A stretch of DNA of 64,000 nt from Massilia sp. CF038 (GTDB lineage: Bacteria; Pseudomonadota; Gammaproteobacteria; Burkholderiales; Burkholderiaceae_D): assembly GCF_900129765.1 (NCBI RefSeq), contig NZ_FQWU01000001.1, forward strand, positions 1,550,001 to 1,614,000, given 5' to 3'. Shown piece by piece: positions 46,196-55,409 of the stretch. The notes under the pieces were generated by a model. It was not told where the DNA came from, did not search any database, and saw only the letters and a list, made by a program, of their open reading frames with translations. Position numbers and translations under genes: made by a program. Each line of letters starts with the position of its first letter. Position 1 is the first letter of the stretch.

Positions 46196-46576
46196 ATGGA
46201 CCAGCAGTTCAAGGATGGCCTGGAAATACGCAAGCAGGTAATGGGCGAGCCCTTCGTGGAGGCGGCGCTTGGCGGCACCGACGCGTTCACCGCGCCATTG
46301 CAGGAATTCATCACGCGCAATGCCTGGGGCACGGTGTGGCGGCGCGATGGCCTCGATCTGAAGAGCCGCAGCTTCGTCACGCTGGCCATTCTGACGGCGC
46401 TGGGGCGGACCCAGGAAATCAAGGGCCATGTACGCGGTGCCCTCAACAATGGCGCCACGGTCGAGGAAATCCAGGAATTGCTGCTGCATGCCAGCGTGTA
46501 TTGTGGCGTGCCGCTGGCCGTGGATGCCTTCCGCGCCGCGCACGAGGTGGTGCGCGATTGGCCGGCGCCGGCATGA
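46196..46576 (+). CDS. pcaC: 4-carboxymuconolactone decarboxylase-like protein
   Basis: The 126-residue protein matches PcaC in length and pattern: 'GLEIRKQVMGEPFVEAAL', 'LQEFITRNAWGTVWRRDGLDLKSRSFVTLAILTALGR', 'EIKGHVRGALNNGATVEEIQELLLHASVYCGVPLA'. PcaC decarboxylates gamma-carboxymuconolactone in the protocatechuate branch of the beta-ketoadipate pathway. No other pca gene adjoins, so the role may differ and the gene symbol is tentative. The TGA overlaps the ATG of the phospholipase D-like gene (ATGA). Confidence 0.75.
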   Translation: MDQQFKDGLEIRKQVMGEPFVEAALGGTDAFTAPLQEFITRNAWGTVWRRDGLDLKSRSFVTLAILTALGRTQEIKGHVRGALNNGATVEEIQELLLHASVYCGVPLAVDAFRAAHEVVRDWPAPA

Positions 46577-48120
46577 GGCAGTGGCGCGCATTGCTGGCAG
46601 CGCTGGTCTTCGCTGGCGCGCTCGGCCTGTCTGGCTGCGCTGCCTTGCCGGCGCAGGATGGCCGCCGGGCTTCGCACGCCATTGCAGGCGGTGCCGAGAC
46701 GACGATGGGCAAGGCACTGGCGCCGCTGACGGCGCAGCACCCCGGCCTGTCCGGGGTGCATGCCCTGCTCGATGGGCGCGATGCGTTTGCCGCGCGCGTG
46801 ATGATGGCCAACGCCGCCGAACGCAGCCTGGATGTGCAGTACTACATCTGGCGCAATGACACGACCGGCACCTTGCTGTTCGACGCGCTCGCGGCTGCGG
46901 CGCGGCGTGGCGTGCGCGTGCGGCTGCTGCTCGACGATAACAACACGGTAGGCCTGGACCGCCAGCTGGCGCTGCTCGATGCGCTGCCGGATCTGGAAGT
47001 GCGCCTGTTTAACCCGTACGCGATGCGCAGCCTGCGCCTGCTGGGTCTGGCCGGTGATTTTGGGCGCCTGAACCGGCGCATGCACAACAAGTCCTTCACG
47101 GCCGATGGCGTGGCCACCATTGTCGGCGGGCGCAATGTGGGCGACGAGTATTTCGACGCCACCGGCGAGGTGTTGTTCGCCGATCTGGATGTGATGGCGG
47201 TGGGCGCCGTGGTGGACACGGTGGCACAGGACTTTGACCGCTACTGGAACAGTGCCTCGGCCTATCCGCTGGCCGCACTGGTGGGCGCGCCGCCCGAACA
47301 TGCGCTGGCGGCGCAGCTGCAGCGCACCAAGCCGCCCGCGCCCACCCCCGCTGCGCACGCCTATCTGGCGGCGATCCGGGCCTCGACCTTTGTGCAGCAA
47401 CTGACAGAGCGCTCGCTGCCGTTCGAATGGGCGCCAGTGCTGCTGGTCAGCGACGACCCCGGCAAAGTGCTGGGCCAGTGGACGCCCGAAACGGGGCTGG
47501 CCTATCGCCTTCCCGAATTGTTCGGCAATCCGGCCACCCAGGCCGACCTGGTGTCGCCGTATTTTGTGCCCGGCCCGGTCTGGAGTGCGCGCTTCGCGGT
47601 GCTGTCGCACAGCGGCATTGCGCTGCGAATTCTGACCAACTCGCTTGAGGCCACTGATGTCGCGGCCGTGCACGCCGGGTATGCCAAATGGCGCAAGCCG
47701 CTGGTGGCGGCAGGGGTGCAGCTGTATGAGCTCAAGCGCAGCTGGCCGCGCAGCAAAGCGCCGGCCAGCGCTGGCGTGGGCGGCAGTTCGGGTTCCAGTC
47801 TGCATGCCAAAACGATTGCGGTGGACCAGAAACGCTTGTTTGTCGGTTCCTTCAATTTTGACTACCGCTCGGCCGACCTGAACACGGAAATGGGCTTTGT
47901 CATCGACAGTCCCGCCATGGCGGCGCGCATGGCGGCGGTGCTGAGCGAGGACGTGCCGGCCCGTGCCTACCAGGTCAAGCTCTCGCCCGAGGGCGCGTTA
48001 TACTGGATCGAGGCCACACCCGACGGACCACTGCGGCACGATACCGAACCAGGTACCAGCTGGTGGCGGCGCATGTCGGTGGGCTTGCTGTCGCTGTTGC
48101 CGATTGACTGGCTGCTGTAA
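46573..48120 (+). CDS. phospholipase D-family lipoprotein (cardiolipin synthase C-like)
   Basis: The 515-residue protein has a lipoprotein signal ('FAGALGLSGCAA', Cys at ~22) and two HKD motifs: 'MHNKSFTADGVATIVGGRNVGDEYF' and 'LHAKTIAVDQKRLFVGSFNFDYRS'. The layout is that of ClsC/YmdC-type phosphatidyltransferases, which make cardiolipin or transfer phosphatidyl groups. The lipobox predicts anchoring to a membrane in the periplasm. It overlaps the PcaC-like gene by 4 bp, although the functions look unrelated. Confidence 0.87.
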   Translation: MRQWRALLAALVFAGALGLSGCAALPAQDGRRASHAIAGGAETTMGKALAPLTAQHPGLSGVHALLDGRDAFAARVMMANAAERSLDVQYYIWRNDTTGTLLFDALAAAARRGVRVRLLLDDNNTVGLDRQLALLDALPDLEVRLFNPYAMRSLRLLGLAGDFGRLNRRMHNKSFTADGVATIVGGRNVGDEYFDATGEVLFADLDVMAVGAVVDTVAQDFDRYWNSASAYPLAALVGAPPEHALAAQLQRTKPPAPTPAAHAYLAAIRASTFVQQLTERSLPFEWAPVLLVSDDPGKVLGQWTPETGLAYRLPELFGNPATQADLVSPYFVPGPVWSARFAVLSHSGIALRILTNSLEATDVAAVHAGYAKWRKPLVAAGVQLYELKRSWPRSKAPASAGVGGSSGSSLHAKTIAVDQKRLFVGSFNFDYRSADLNTEMGFVIDSPAMAARMAAVLSEDVPARAYQVKLSPEGALYWIEATPDGPLRHDTEPGTSWWRRMSVGLLSLLPIDWLL

Positions 48121-48139
48121 AGGAGAGGGGCGCTACCCG

Positions 48140-48898
48140 ATGTCACCGTTGTCACCGAGCTCATACCGACGCAGGCTGGTGCTGGGCGCCGCCGTCGCGC
48201 TGGGCGGCGCCGCGCTGGCCCGCGCTGCCGGTCCGATCCGTCTGCGGGTGGTCACCGCGCATCTGCCGCCGCTGGTGGTGGAAAACGGCGGCAGCCGTCC
48301 TGGTGCTCTGCACGAGGTCTTGATTGCCCTGTGCCGGCGCGTGGACCAGACGCCCGAACTGGAATTCTTGCCCTGGAAACGGGCGATTCTGGTGGCCGGC
48401 ATTGCGCCGCGCACGGCCATTTTTCCGCTCAGCCGGGTGCCCGAACGTGAAGCGGCGTTTCGCTGGCTGGCGCCGCTGTTCGAGGAAAACTATGTATTCC
48501 TGGCGCCGCGCGGGCGCGATTTCGACGTGCGCAACCCGGCGCACATGAAAGACAAGCGCATTACGCTGTTGCGTGGTGCGGCCCAGAGCACGCTGCTGCG
48601 CGAACTGGGGTACAACAACATTGTCGAGGGCCGTTCGATCGACGAGGTACACCGCTTTCTGGTGCATGGCATGGCCGATGCGGCCTTCGGCGAGCGCGAA
48701 ATCGTGCGCAATTCGCTGCGCAGCCGCGGCCAGATCGCCGAGTTCGAGACCAGCGAACCAGTGCGCAAAACCGCAGCCTGGCTGGCCGGTTCACGCGACT
48801 TTACCGAGGCCGATGCAGCCATGTACCAGAAAGCGATGCAGGACATGGTGGCTGACGGTAGCCACCAGGCCATTCTGAAGCGCTACGGGCTGGCCTGA
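48140..48898 (+). CDS. periplasmic solute-binding protein (SBP family 3-like)
   Basis: ATG 48140 follows AGGAGAGGGG and gives 252 residues. The N-terminus 'SSYRRRLVLGAAVALGGAALARA' is a signal peptide with a possible twin-arginine motif. The rest is a bilobed amino-acid-binding fold ('IRLRVVTAHLPPLVVENGG', 'PLSRVPEREAAFRWLAPLFEENYVFLA', 'RITLLRGAAQSTLLRELGY'). No transporter genes adjoin. Stand-alone proteins of this type in betaproteobacteria often have unknown roles. It ends in a palindrome TGAGCGCTCA shared with the convergent hydrolase stop. Confidence 0.82.
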   Translation: MSPLSPSSYRRRLVLGAAVALGGAALARAAGPIRLRVVTAHLPPLVVENGGSRPGALHEVLIALCRRVDQTPELEFLPWKRAILVAGIAPRTAIFPLSRVPEREAAFRWLAPLFEENYVFLAPRGRDFDVRNPAHMKDKRITLLRGAAQSTLLRELGYNNIVEGRSIDEVHRFLVHGMADAAFGEREIVRNSLRSRGQIAEFETSEPVRKTAAWLAGSRDFTEADAAMYQKAMQDMVADGSHQAILKRYGLA

Positions 48899-48902
48899 GC
48901 GC

Positions 48903-49937
48903 TCAGTGCAGTGACGGCGGCGCCTGGTGCATGCTGGCCTGGTGCCGCAAGTTGGCGCCGCCAGGGGTGAGGCTCGCTTCCAGCCGCGCCACCGCGTCCA
49001 TGATGCGCTCGGGCGCGGCGTAATGGGCCATGTGGCCAACGCCAGGCTCGACAATGAGCTCGCTGTGCGCAATGTCTTCGTGCAGGCGCCGGGCATTGTG
49101 GTCGGGATCGACAATCTGGTCGGCGTCGCCGGCGATGATGGCAACCGGCATGGTCAGCTCGGCATAGCGCGCTGACAGGCGCGCGGCGGCAGGAATCATC
49201 ATGCCAGTTTCCGAGGCGCTGGCGCCAATTTGGGAAGGACGCAATGCCATCCATTTTGGCATCTGCTGGAAGCGCTCGGGAACGGGCGAGGGCGCGAACA
49301 TGCGCTTGATGATGCTGCCCCACAGCAGGCGCCCCAGCACCGGCGCCAGAGTGTTGCGCAGCAGATGACCGAGGCCAGGTACGGCCGGGGTGGCCATCAG
49401 GACGTCCGGGCGGGCGCTCGGGTAGTAGTAGCCGGACACGAGAGTGATGGCGCGAATATATTTGGGATACTCAATCGCCATGGCCAGGGCCACCAGGGTG
49501 CCCCAGGAATGGCCCACCAGGATGGGCCGTTCCACGCCGATCTGGTGCAATGCCTTGTACAGCAGCTGGGCCTGGGCTTCCGGGGTCCAGTGATTGTTGT
49601 CGGGCCGCTCGCTGTAGCCAAAGCCGGGCCGGTCGAAGGCAATCACGCGGTAGGGGCGGGCGGCCTGCTCCAGCAGACCGCTCAGTTCAAAGTCGCTCGC
49701 GAACACGCCATTGCCATGCAACAGGACCAGGGCCGGTCCTTCGCCCTGCTCGACGTAGTGCAGGCGCACGCCATCCACATCGACAAACTTGCCCTGCGGC
49801 GGATGGTCACGCTCGACCTGGCGCTTTTGTGTTTGCACATAGACAAGCGAAGCGAGCAGGCCGGCAGCGCCCAGCAGCGCGGCGGTTTGCAGGCGGCTGG
49901 GGGTGCGCGACGAACGGGTGGGAATCACGTTATGCAT
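48903..49937 (-). CDS. alpha/beta hydrolase with N-terminal membrane anchor
   Basis: ATG 49937 behind AAAGGAAA gives 344 residues. An N-terminal hydrophobic segment ('LQTAALLGAAGLLASLVYV', ~17-35) anchors a hydrolase domain that contains 'LVLLHGNG' (oxyanion hole), nucleophile Ser in 'VGHSWGTLVAL', acid Asp in 'IIAGDADQIVDP' and His in 'VEPGVGHMAHY'. It is probably an esterase or epoxide/haloalkane-hydrolase-like enzyme facing the periplasm; the substrate is not predictable. It is divergent from a TPR-GGDEF gene. Confidence 0.87.
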   Translation of the reverse strand: MHNVIPTRSSRTPSRLQTAALLGAAGLLASLVYVQTQKRQVERDHPPQGKFVDVDGVRLHYVEQGEGPALVLLHGNGVFASDFELSGLLEQAARPYRVIAFDRPGFGYSERPDNNHWTPEAQAQLLYKALHQIGVERPILVGHSWGTLVALAMAIEYPKYIRAITLVSGYYYPSARPDVLMATPAVPGLGHLLRNTLAPVLGRLLWGSIIKRMFAPSPVPERFQQMPKWMALRPSQIGASASETGMMIPAAARLSARYAELTMPVAIIAGDADQIVDPDHNARRLHEDIAHSELIVEPGVGHMAHYAAPERIMDAVARLEASLTPGGANLRHQASMHQAPPSLH

Positions 49938-50142
49938 TGCATTTCCTTTCATTCTGGAAAATGAAGCCGCGCAGGGGGACCGGGGCGCGGCGGCGATCCC
50001 ACGACTGTGTCGCTGTTCAATCTCTTTGGTCTGTGCGCTACTCAACTCTGCAGAGCGCTCTGCAGCGCGTACCGGCGTGCGCCAATTGACATCAGGGCAG
50101 TGCTTGGCGATACTTGCCGGAAAGCTTATCGCCAAGGCCCCC

Positions 50143-52158
50143 ATGCATCGAGTGCTTCTGCTGCTTGTTTCGTTCATGCTCGTCACGCCCGCACGGGCAA
50201 GCGCGGCCGATGTTGCTGCTGTTCTTGAGGCACAGCGACAGCACGGTTTCGGTTCGCCAGCAATTGCGATTGATGCGCTCACCGAGGCGGGCCAGGATAT
50301 CGAGCATGCCCCTCTGGATTTGCGCATGCGCTACCACAATGCGCTGGCCTTCCTGTACACCGTGGCCGAGCAGAGCGATCCATTCCAGGCCCAAGTGACG
50401 CAACTTGAACGCATGGCCCGGGAAGAGCAATGTGTGCCCTGCGGCCAGTACAAACTGGTGCGCGAATCGCAGTTCGCCATCCGCAAGCAGGACATTCCAT
50501 CCGCACGCGCCATGCTGCCCCAGCTTGAAGCACTGAAAGCGGCTGACCCGGCGCTCAAGCAAGCCATTGTCTATGCGCTGGCCGCCACTTACGGTGCCAC
50601 TGGCAGCCAGGCGCGCTCGCTGGAAGAGGGGATCAAGTCATCCGAACTGGCCAGCAGTACCAACAACCCGGCAGAGCAGGTGCGCTCGCTGAATCTGATC
50701 ATGTTGGCCAATATTGCCAGGCGCGACCTGGTGAACGCGGAAAAGCAGGCCACCGAAGCGTATGCCCTGGCCGAGCGGATTGGCTTTGTCTACATGATGG
50801 CCTACATTCGCAACAACCAGAGCTGGCTGTATGGACTCAAGGGCGAGCCGGACAAGCAGCTCGATGCACTGCGCGAAGCGCTGGACATCACCAGGACCAA
50901 CAAGGGCATGGCCGATACCGAGCTGACGATCCTGGTCAACCTGGCTGAATATTATCTGGGCCGCAAGGATTACAAGCAGGCGGTGACCTTGTCGCGCCAG
51001 GCGCTGCGGCTGGCCGACATCCAGCACAAAGCCACCGCCAAAGGCGTGGTCTCGATGACACTCGCGGTGGCCCTGGTCGAGCTGGGCGAGCGCGAGCAAG
51101 GCATTACTACCATGCAGCAAGCCCATGCCCTGCTCAAACAAAGCGGCGCCGACAGCTATGTGCTCGATGCCACCGAAGGGCTGGCCCAGGTGTACGAGAG
51201 CAGCGGTAAATACCGCGAGGCCTTGGCGGCCTTGCGCGAGGCAATTGCCTTGCGCGAAAAAGCCACCTTGCGCGAGCGCGAAAAAGCGATTGCCGAAGCC
51301 CAGGCGAAGTTTTCTGCCGAGCGCAAGGACAACGAAATCTTGCGCCTGTCCCTGGAAAATGGCCGGCGCCAGGCCGAGGTGGCCGCGCGTGCCTGGCAGC
51401 AGCGCCTGTGGGCCACGGCAGCGCTGGCACTGGCCATGGGCGCGGCCCTGCTGATGTTGCTGGTAAAGCGCGCGCGTGCCCGCAACCGCTTGCTGGAAGA
51501 CAGCAATGCCGTGCTCAGCGACCAGTCGGTGCACGACCCGCTGACGGGTGCCTTCAACCGCCGCCACTGCGTCAATCTGATGGGGCAGCAGGAAGCCTTG
51601 CTGGCCACCAAATCACGAGACCGGACTTACTCTGCCTGCACCGGCCTGATGCTGCTGGACGTCGACCATTTCAAACACATCAACGATACCTATGGGCATT
51701 CGGCCGGTGACCTGGTCTTGGTGGAAATGGCGCGGCGAATGCAGGAATTGGTGCGCCAGCATGATGTTGTTGTGCGCTGGGGCGGTGAAGAATTCGTGCT
51801 GGTGCTGCCGGGCACGGCCCCGGAAGGCATGCTGGTGCTGGCCGAGCGCGTGCTGAACATCATTGCGGCAGCGCCGGTAGCGGCCGAAGGAAGGACCATT
51901 CCGGTGACGGTGTCGCTGGGGTGCGTGTCGTATCCGCAATTTCCCGGCCAGCCGTGGCAGGATGCGCTCAAGGTCGCCGACGCCGCCATGTATATGGCCA
52001 AACAGCAAGGGCGTAACCGCGCCGTTTGCCTGATGGGGGTGATTGAAGGGGCGCCGCGCGACTTGCTGCTGAGCGATCTGGCGGCCGCTGCCGCCGCGGG
52101 GCAGGTCTTGCTGCGCACGGTGCCCGGACCAGTTGCCGCCGACGCCGTCAGCGCTTGA
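50143..52158 (+). CDS. diguanylate cyclase with periplasmic TPR domain
   Basis: ATG 50143 gives 671 residues with a signal peptide ('VLLLLVSFMLVTPARASA'). Helical TPR-type repeats fill ~40-410 ('LEALKAADPALKQAIVYALAATYGATG', 'LVNLAEYYLGRKDYKQAVTLSRQALRLA', 'LAQVYESSGKYREALAALREAIAL'). A membrane helix at ~425-445 and a GGDEF domain follow ('DPLTGAFNRRHCVNLM', 'LMLLDVDHFKHINDTYGHSAGDLVL', 'RWGGEEFVLVLP'). GGEEF indicates activity. The TPR domain probably senses a protein or peptide in the periplasm. Its 205-bp upstream gap with the hydrolase has no recognised site. Confidence 0.9.
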   Translation: MHRVLLLLVSFMLVTPARASAADVAAVLEAQRQHGFGSPAIAIDALTEAGQDIEHAPLDLRMRYHNALAFLYTVAEQSDPFQAQVTQLERMAREEQCVPCGQYKLVRESQFAIRKQDIPSARAMLPQLEALKAADPALKQAIVYALAATYGATGSQARSLEEGIKSSELASSTNNPAEQVRSLNLIMLANIARRDLVNAEKQATEAYALAERIGFVYMMAYIRNNQSWLYGLKGEPDKQLDALREALDITRTNKGMADTELTILVNLAEYYLGRKDYKQAVTLSRQALRLADIQHKATAKGVVSMTLAVALVELGEREQGITTMQQAHALLKQSGADSYVLDATEGLAQVYESSGKYREALAALREAIALREKATLREREKAIAEAQAKFSAERKDNEILRLSLENGRRQAEVAARAWQQRLWATAALALAMGAALLMLLVKRARARNRLLEDSNAVLSDQSVHDPLTGAFNRRHCVNLMGQQEALLATKSRDRTYSACTGLMLLDVDHFKHINDTYGHSAGDLVLVEMARRMQELVRQHDVVVRWGGEEFVLVLPGTAPEGMLVLAERVLNIIAAAPVAAEGRTIPVTVSLGCVSYPQFPGQPWQDALKVADAAMYMAKQQGRNRAVCLMGVIEGAPRDLLLSDLAAAAAAGQVLLRTVPGPVAADAVSA

Positions 52159-52240
52159 TTGTCCAGTATGTGGTTCTGCGAACATACGGCGTCGCATTGC
52201 CTGGTCATAATGGCCGTACTGAACTTTTTTGCAGGCTACC

Positions 52241-52354
52241 ATGCGAACCGTATTGACCAAATCCCTTGTCATCCTTGTTGTCACCGTGGCGACTGTCCGT
52301 AGCTATGCCACGCTGGCCTTGCAAACGCGCGTATTGCCGCGCAACTTAGCTTGA
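52241..52354 (+). CDS. possible 37-residue hydrophobic small protein
   Basis: The frame reads 'MRTVLTKSLVILVVTVATVR' and ends after 37 codons. It is mostly one hydrophobic segment, like a signal peptide or a single membrane helix. There is no clear ribosome site. It lies 7 bp before the 59-residue gene on the same strand. I include it as a candidate only. Confidence 0.35.
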   Translation: MRTVLTKSLVILVVTVATVRSYATLALQTRVLPRNLA

Positions 52355-52361
52355 GACTCTC

Positions 52362-52541
52362 ATGAAAATCGAAGCCAGTGCCAAGAATACCCGTCTGGAC
52401 CGCGAACTCGAACGCGAGCGCGAGCAACGCCATCGCAACGATGAAGCACGGGCCGGCATCGTGCCGGATGACGATCTGCGCCTGAAGGATGCGCGCCAGC
52501 GCAGCGGTGCGGACGCGCTGCACCGTTACGGCAGCCGCTAG
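52362..52541 (+). CDS. small highly charged hypothetical protein (59 aa)
   Basis: The 59-residue protein 'MKIEASAKNTRLDRELEREREQ...' is rich in Arg, Glu and Asp and predicted helical, with no hydrophobic segment. ATG 52362 has a weak purine-rich site upstream. It ends 3 bp before the convergent NrtR gene's stop. I do not recognise the family. Codon usage looks native, with G/C in third positions. Confidence 0.5.
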   Translation: MKIEASAKNTRLDRELEREREQRHRNDEARAGIVPDDDLRLKDARQRSGADALHRYGSR

Positions 52542-52544
52542 GGG

Positions 52545-53210
52545 CTACAAGCCCCGTTCAAGCAGCATCAGCTTGCTGCGTGAGCTCGACTTCAAGGCGT
52601 ACAACTGGGCTGGACGATGTGCGCCTGCCGATTCAAAACATCCCTCGACGGGCTCAAGCATGTCCATTTCCGTGACCTTGCGCCGGAAACTGACCTTGTT
52701 GAGCTTTTCTCCGAGCACGATCTCGTAAATACGCTGCAATTGCGGCAGCGTAAACGTGTCACCGGCCAGGAAGCAGGGCAGGGAAGAATACTGGCTTTTG
52801 TTGCGCAGCCGGTCTGCCGCCATGCCGATGATGCGGGCGTGGTCGAATGGCAGTGCCGGCAGGCGGTCCACCGGTAGCAGATGCACCTGCGAACCGACAG
52901 CGTTTTCAATGATCTCACAGGGCACCAGCGCGTAATGCGCAATCGACAAGGACCAGCCGCGGGGGTCGCGCCCGGGTCCGGACAAGGTGGCCAGCTGTTC
53001 CAGATACGGCGGCACGATGCCGGCCTTGCCCGCGATCACGCGCATGGCGGAGGCATGGACATCGGCGTCTTCCTCAGCATGAATATAGCCGCCGGGGAGA
53101 GCGTACTGGCCGGCAAATGGCGCGTGCTCGCGCTCGATCAGCGCCGTCATCAATGTGTCGTCTCGGATGGTCAACAGCACCACATCGACCGTACAAATCA
53201 CTTCCACCAT
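52545..53210 (-). CDS. nrtR: NrtR-type Nudix-related transcriptional regulator of NAD metabolism
   Basis: ATG 53210 is preferred because GGAGAG lies 5 bp upstream; an ATG at 53231 would add seven residues. The 221-residue protein has a Nudix-like N-terminal domain ('MVEVICTVDVVLLTI', 'APFAGQYALPGGYIHAEED') whose catalytic box is degenerate: 'ASAMRVIAGKAGI' replaces the usual RExxEExG. A C-terminal winged helix follows ('LPQLQRIYEIVLGEKLNKVSFRRKVTEMDML'). This is the NrtR architecture, a repressor released by ADP-ribose. It is divergent from a complete NAD salvage operon, which is decisive for the name. Confidence 0.88.
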   Translation of the reverse strand: MVEVICTVDVVLLTIRDDTLMTALIEREHAPFAGQYALPGGYIHAEEDADVHASAMRVIAGKAGIVPPYLEQLATLSGPGRDPRGWSLSIAHYALVPCEIIENAVGSQVHLLPVDRLPALPFDHARIIGMAADRLRNKSQYSSLPCFLAGDTFTLPQLQRIYEIVLGEKLNKVSFRRKVTEMDMLEPVEGCFESAGAHRPAQLYALKSSSRSKLMLLERGL

Positions 53211-53242
53211 ACGTGCTCTCCGGTTCTTCATTTATTTTGCGA

Positions 53243-53301
53243 AAGTATCGCATACTTAGTTGCAAAAGTAAATTAAGTCGATTATGCTTACTACATAGCA
53301 T
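53243..53301. promoter_or_regulatory. NAD operon promoter with two candidate NrtR operators
   Basis: A promoter TTGCAA (53260-53265), 17 bp, TATGCT (53283-53288) faces pncA. It is bracketed by two inverted repeats: AAGTAT-CGC-ATACTT (53243-53257, perfect) and ATGCT-N8-AGCAT (53284-53301), the latter covering the -10. Their positions fit repression of both pncA and nrtR. Confidence 0.6.
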
Positions 53302-53319
53302 CTAAAAGGACAAAAAGAA

Positions 53320-54174
53320 ATGAAACGGAAGCTCCATCTGCTCATCATCGACCCGCAGAACGACTTTTGCGATTTGCCTGCCGCCTACGTTCCAAGCGGT
53401 TCTGCCCCCGCCTTGCCGGTGCCTGGCGCCCATGCTGACATGCAGCGCGTGGCAGCACTGGTGCATGAGGGCGGCGCAGGCCTGACCGATATCAGCGTCA
53501 CGATTGATTCCCATCACCGCATCGATGTGGCGCACCCCGCGTTCTGGATGGACGCGCACGGTGCGCAGGTGGGTCCCTTTACGTCGATTACGGCAGCAGA
53601 TGTGGCAGCCGGTACTTATGCGCCACGCGACCCGCTTGCTCTGCCCAGAGTCAGCGCCTATTTACAGGCCCTGGAAGCAGCGGGGCGCTATACCTTGATG
53701 GTCTGGCCCACCCATTGCGAAATCGGTTCCTGGGGACAGAACGTGCATGCCGATGTACGCGCCGCGTATAACCGCTGGGAAGAGCGGACCATGGTTTCGG
53801 TGAACAAGGTCGTCAAGGGAACCAATCCGTGGACCGAGCATTATTCGGCGATCGAAGCCGAAGTGCCCGATGCGGACGATGACAGCACCCAGATGAATGC
53901 CGGTTTCGTGCGCATGCTGGCCGAGGCTGACAAGGTGTATATCACCGGTGAAGCAGGCAGCCACTGCGTCAAGGCGACCACGGAACACATCGTGCAACAC
54001 TGGGACCCCGCGCAGTTATCAAAGCTGGTGCTGGTGACCGATTGCATGAGCCCAGTGACGGGTTTCGAGCCGCAATACCGCGACTTTGTCATGGCCATGC
54101 AGGCAAAAGGCGTGCAAGTGGCGCAGTCTGCCGATGTACTGGGCGAATTGATGGCCAACGGCCGCCTGTCCTGA
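53320..54174 (+). CDS. pncA: nicotinamidase-like cysteine hydrolase
   Basis: The 284-residue isochorismatase-fold protein has the nicotinamidase triad and metal site: Asp in '[12 protein letters not shown]', metal ligands in '[16 protein letters not shown]', Lys in '[16 protein letters not shown]' and the nucleophile Cys in '[17 protein letters not shown]'. It converts nicotinamide to nicotinate, the first step of the salvage route completed by the next two genes. It is somewhat longer than E. coli PncA (213 residues). RBS AAAAGGA. First gene of the NAD operon. Confidence 0.85.
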   Translation: MKRKLHLLIIDPQNDFCDLPAAYVPSGSAPALPVPGAHADMQRVAALVHEGGAGLTDISVTIDSHHRIDVAHPAFWMDAHGAQVGPFTSITAADVAAGTYAPRDPLALPRVSAYLQALEAAGRYTLMVWPTHCEIGSWGQNVHADVRAAYNRWEERTMVSVNKVVKGTNPWTEHYSAIEAEVPDADDDSTQMNAGFVRMLAEADKVYITGEAGSHCVKATTEHIVQHWDPAQLSKLVLVTDCMSPVTGFEPQYRDFVMAMQAKGVQVAQSADVLGELMANGRLS

Positions 54175-54200
54175 TCCACCCTCTATCGACGAACAAGAAT

Positions 54201-55409
54201 ATGAAACCGATCGTACGCAGTTTGCTTGAAACCGATTTGTATAAATTCACGATGTGGCAGGCGCTCTTGCACGGCCACCCATCGGCCCAGGCAGAATATG
54301 CCTTCGTTTGCCGCAACAAGCCGGCCTATCCGCTGGCAGAGTTGAAAGCGGATGTGGAGCGCGAACTCGATCATTTATGCAGCCTGTCGTTCACACCTGA
54401 AGAAATCAATTATCTGCGCTCGCTGCGCTTCATCAAGAGCGATTTTGCCGATTTCCTGACCGTGTTCCGCTTTCAGCGTCATTTTATTACCGTCGGGACC
54501 GAGGGCGAGGATTTGACGATTCGTGCGGTAGGTCCTCAGGTGCATGTGATGGGCTTCGAAATCTTCGTGCTGTACATCGTCAATGAACTGTATTTCCGCC
54601 GCTTTGACGTTGACAGTGCATTGGTGGAAGGGCGCAAACGGCTGGCCGCCAAGATTGACCTGCTGCGCGACTTCTCAATCGCACCGGCATGCCGCCATCC
54701 TTTTGAATTTTTTGATTTTGGCGTGCGCCGCCGCTTTTCCGGTGCCTGGCATGAAGAAGTCGTTGCCACGCTGGCAGCGGCCGTGCCGCAGTATTTCAAG
54801 GGCACCTCCAATGTGTATCTGGCCATGAAATACAAGCTGGTCCCGATCGGCACCATGGCCCATGAATACCTGCAAAGCTTCCAGTCGTTTGGGGTGCGCT
54901 TGCGCGACTTTCAGAAGGCCGCGCTGGAAGACTGGGTGCAGGAATACCGGGGCGATCTGGGTACGGCCCTGACCGACGTGGTGGGGATGGACGCGTTTCT
55001 GGCCGATTTTGATCTGTATTTCGCCAAACTGTTTGATGGCTTGCGCCACGATTCGGGCGATCCGGTGGTGTGGGGTGAAAAAGCACTGGCCCATTATGCC
55101 AAGCTGCGCCTCGATGCCCATACCCGGCGTCTGGTGTTCTCCGATGGGCTCGATCTGCCCACCGCATTTTCGCTGTACCGCCATTTTGCCGACCGCACCA
55201 TGACCGGGTTTGGCATCGGCACCAATTTGTCGAACGATACCGGCATCAAGGCCTTGAATGTGGTGATGAAGCTGATGTCCTGCAATGGGCAGCCGGTGGC
55301 CAAACTGTCCGACTCGGCGGGTAAAACACTGTGCAAGGACGAGACCTTCCTCGCGTATTTGCGCCAGGTCTTTCATCATCCCGTGATTGAAGGAGATAGC
55401 CAGTCATGA
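54201..55409 (+). CDS. pncB: nicotinate phosphoribosyltransferase
   Basis: ATG 54201, 26 bp after pncA, gives 402 residues. Family marks are '[17 protein letters not shown]', '[14 protein letters not shown]', '[15 protein letters not shown]' (the His autophosphorylated in this enzyme), '[12 protein letters not shown]' and 'GTNLSNDTG'. It makes nicotinate mononucleotide from nicotinate, PRPP and ATP. Its TGA overlaps the ATG of nadE. Confidence 0.95.
   Translation: MKPIVRSLLETDLYKFTMWQALLHGHPSAQAEYAFVCRNKPAYPLAELKADVERELDHLCSLSFTPEEINYLRSLRFIKSDFADFLTVFRFQRHFITVGTEGEDLTIRAVGPQVHVMGFEIFVLYIVNELYFRRFDVDSALVEGRKRLAAKIDLLRDFSIAPACRHPFEFFDFGVRRRFSGAWHEEVVATLAAAVPQYFKGTSNVYLAMKYKLVPIGTMAHEYLQSFQSFGVRLRDFQKAALEDWVQEYRGDLGTALTDVVGMDAFLADFDLYFAKLFDGLRHDSGDPVVWGEKALAHYAKLRLDAHTRRLVFSDGLDLPTAFSLYRHFADRTMTGFGIGTNLSNDTGIKALNVVMKLMSCNGQPVAKLSDSAGKTLCKDETFLAYLRQVFHHPVIEGDSQS

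Noticed and set aside
46196-46576. Protocatechuate catabolic operon suggested by PcaC and the dioxygenases
   Set aside because: No other pca genes are present, and the two dioxygenases are exported lipoproteins located 13-33 kb away, so a pathway cluster is not supported.
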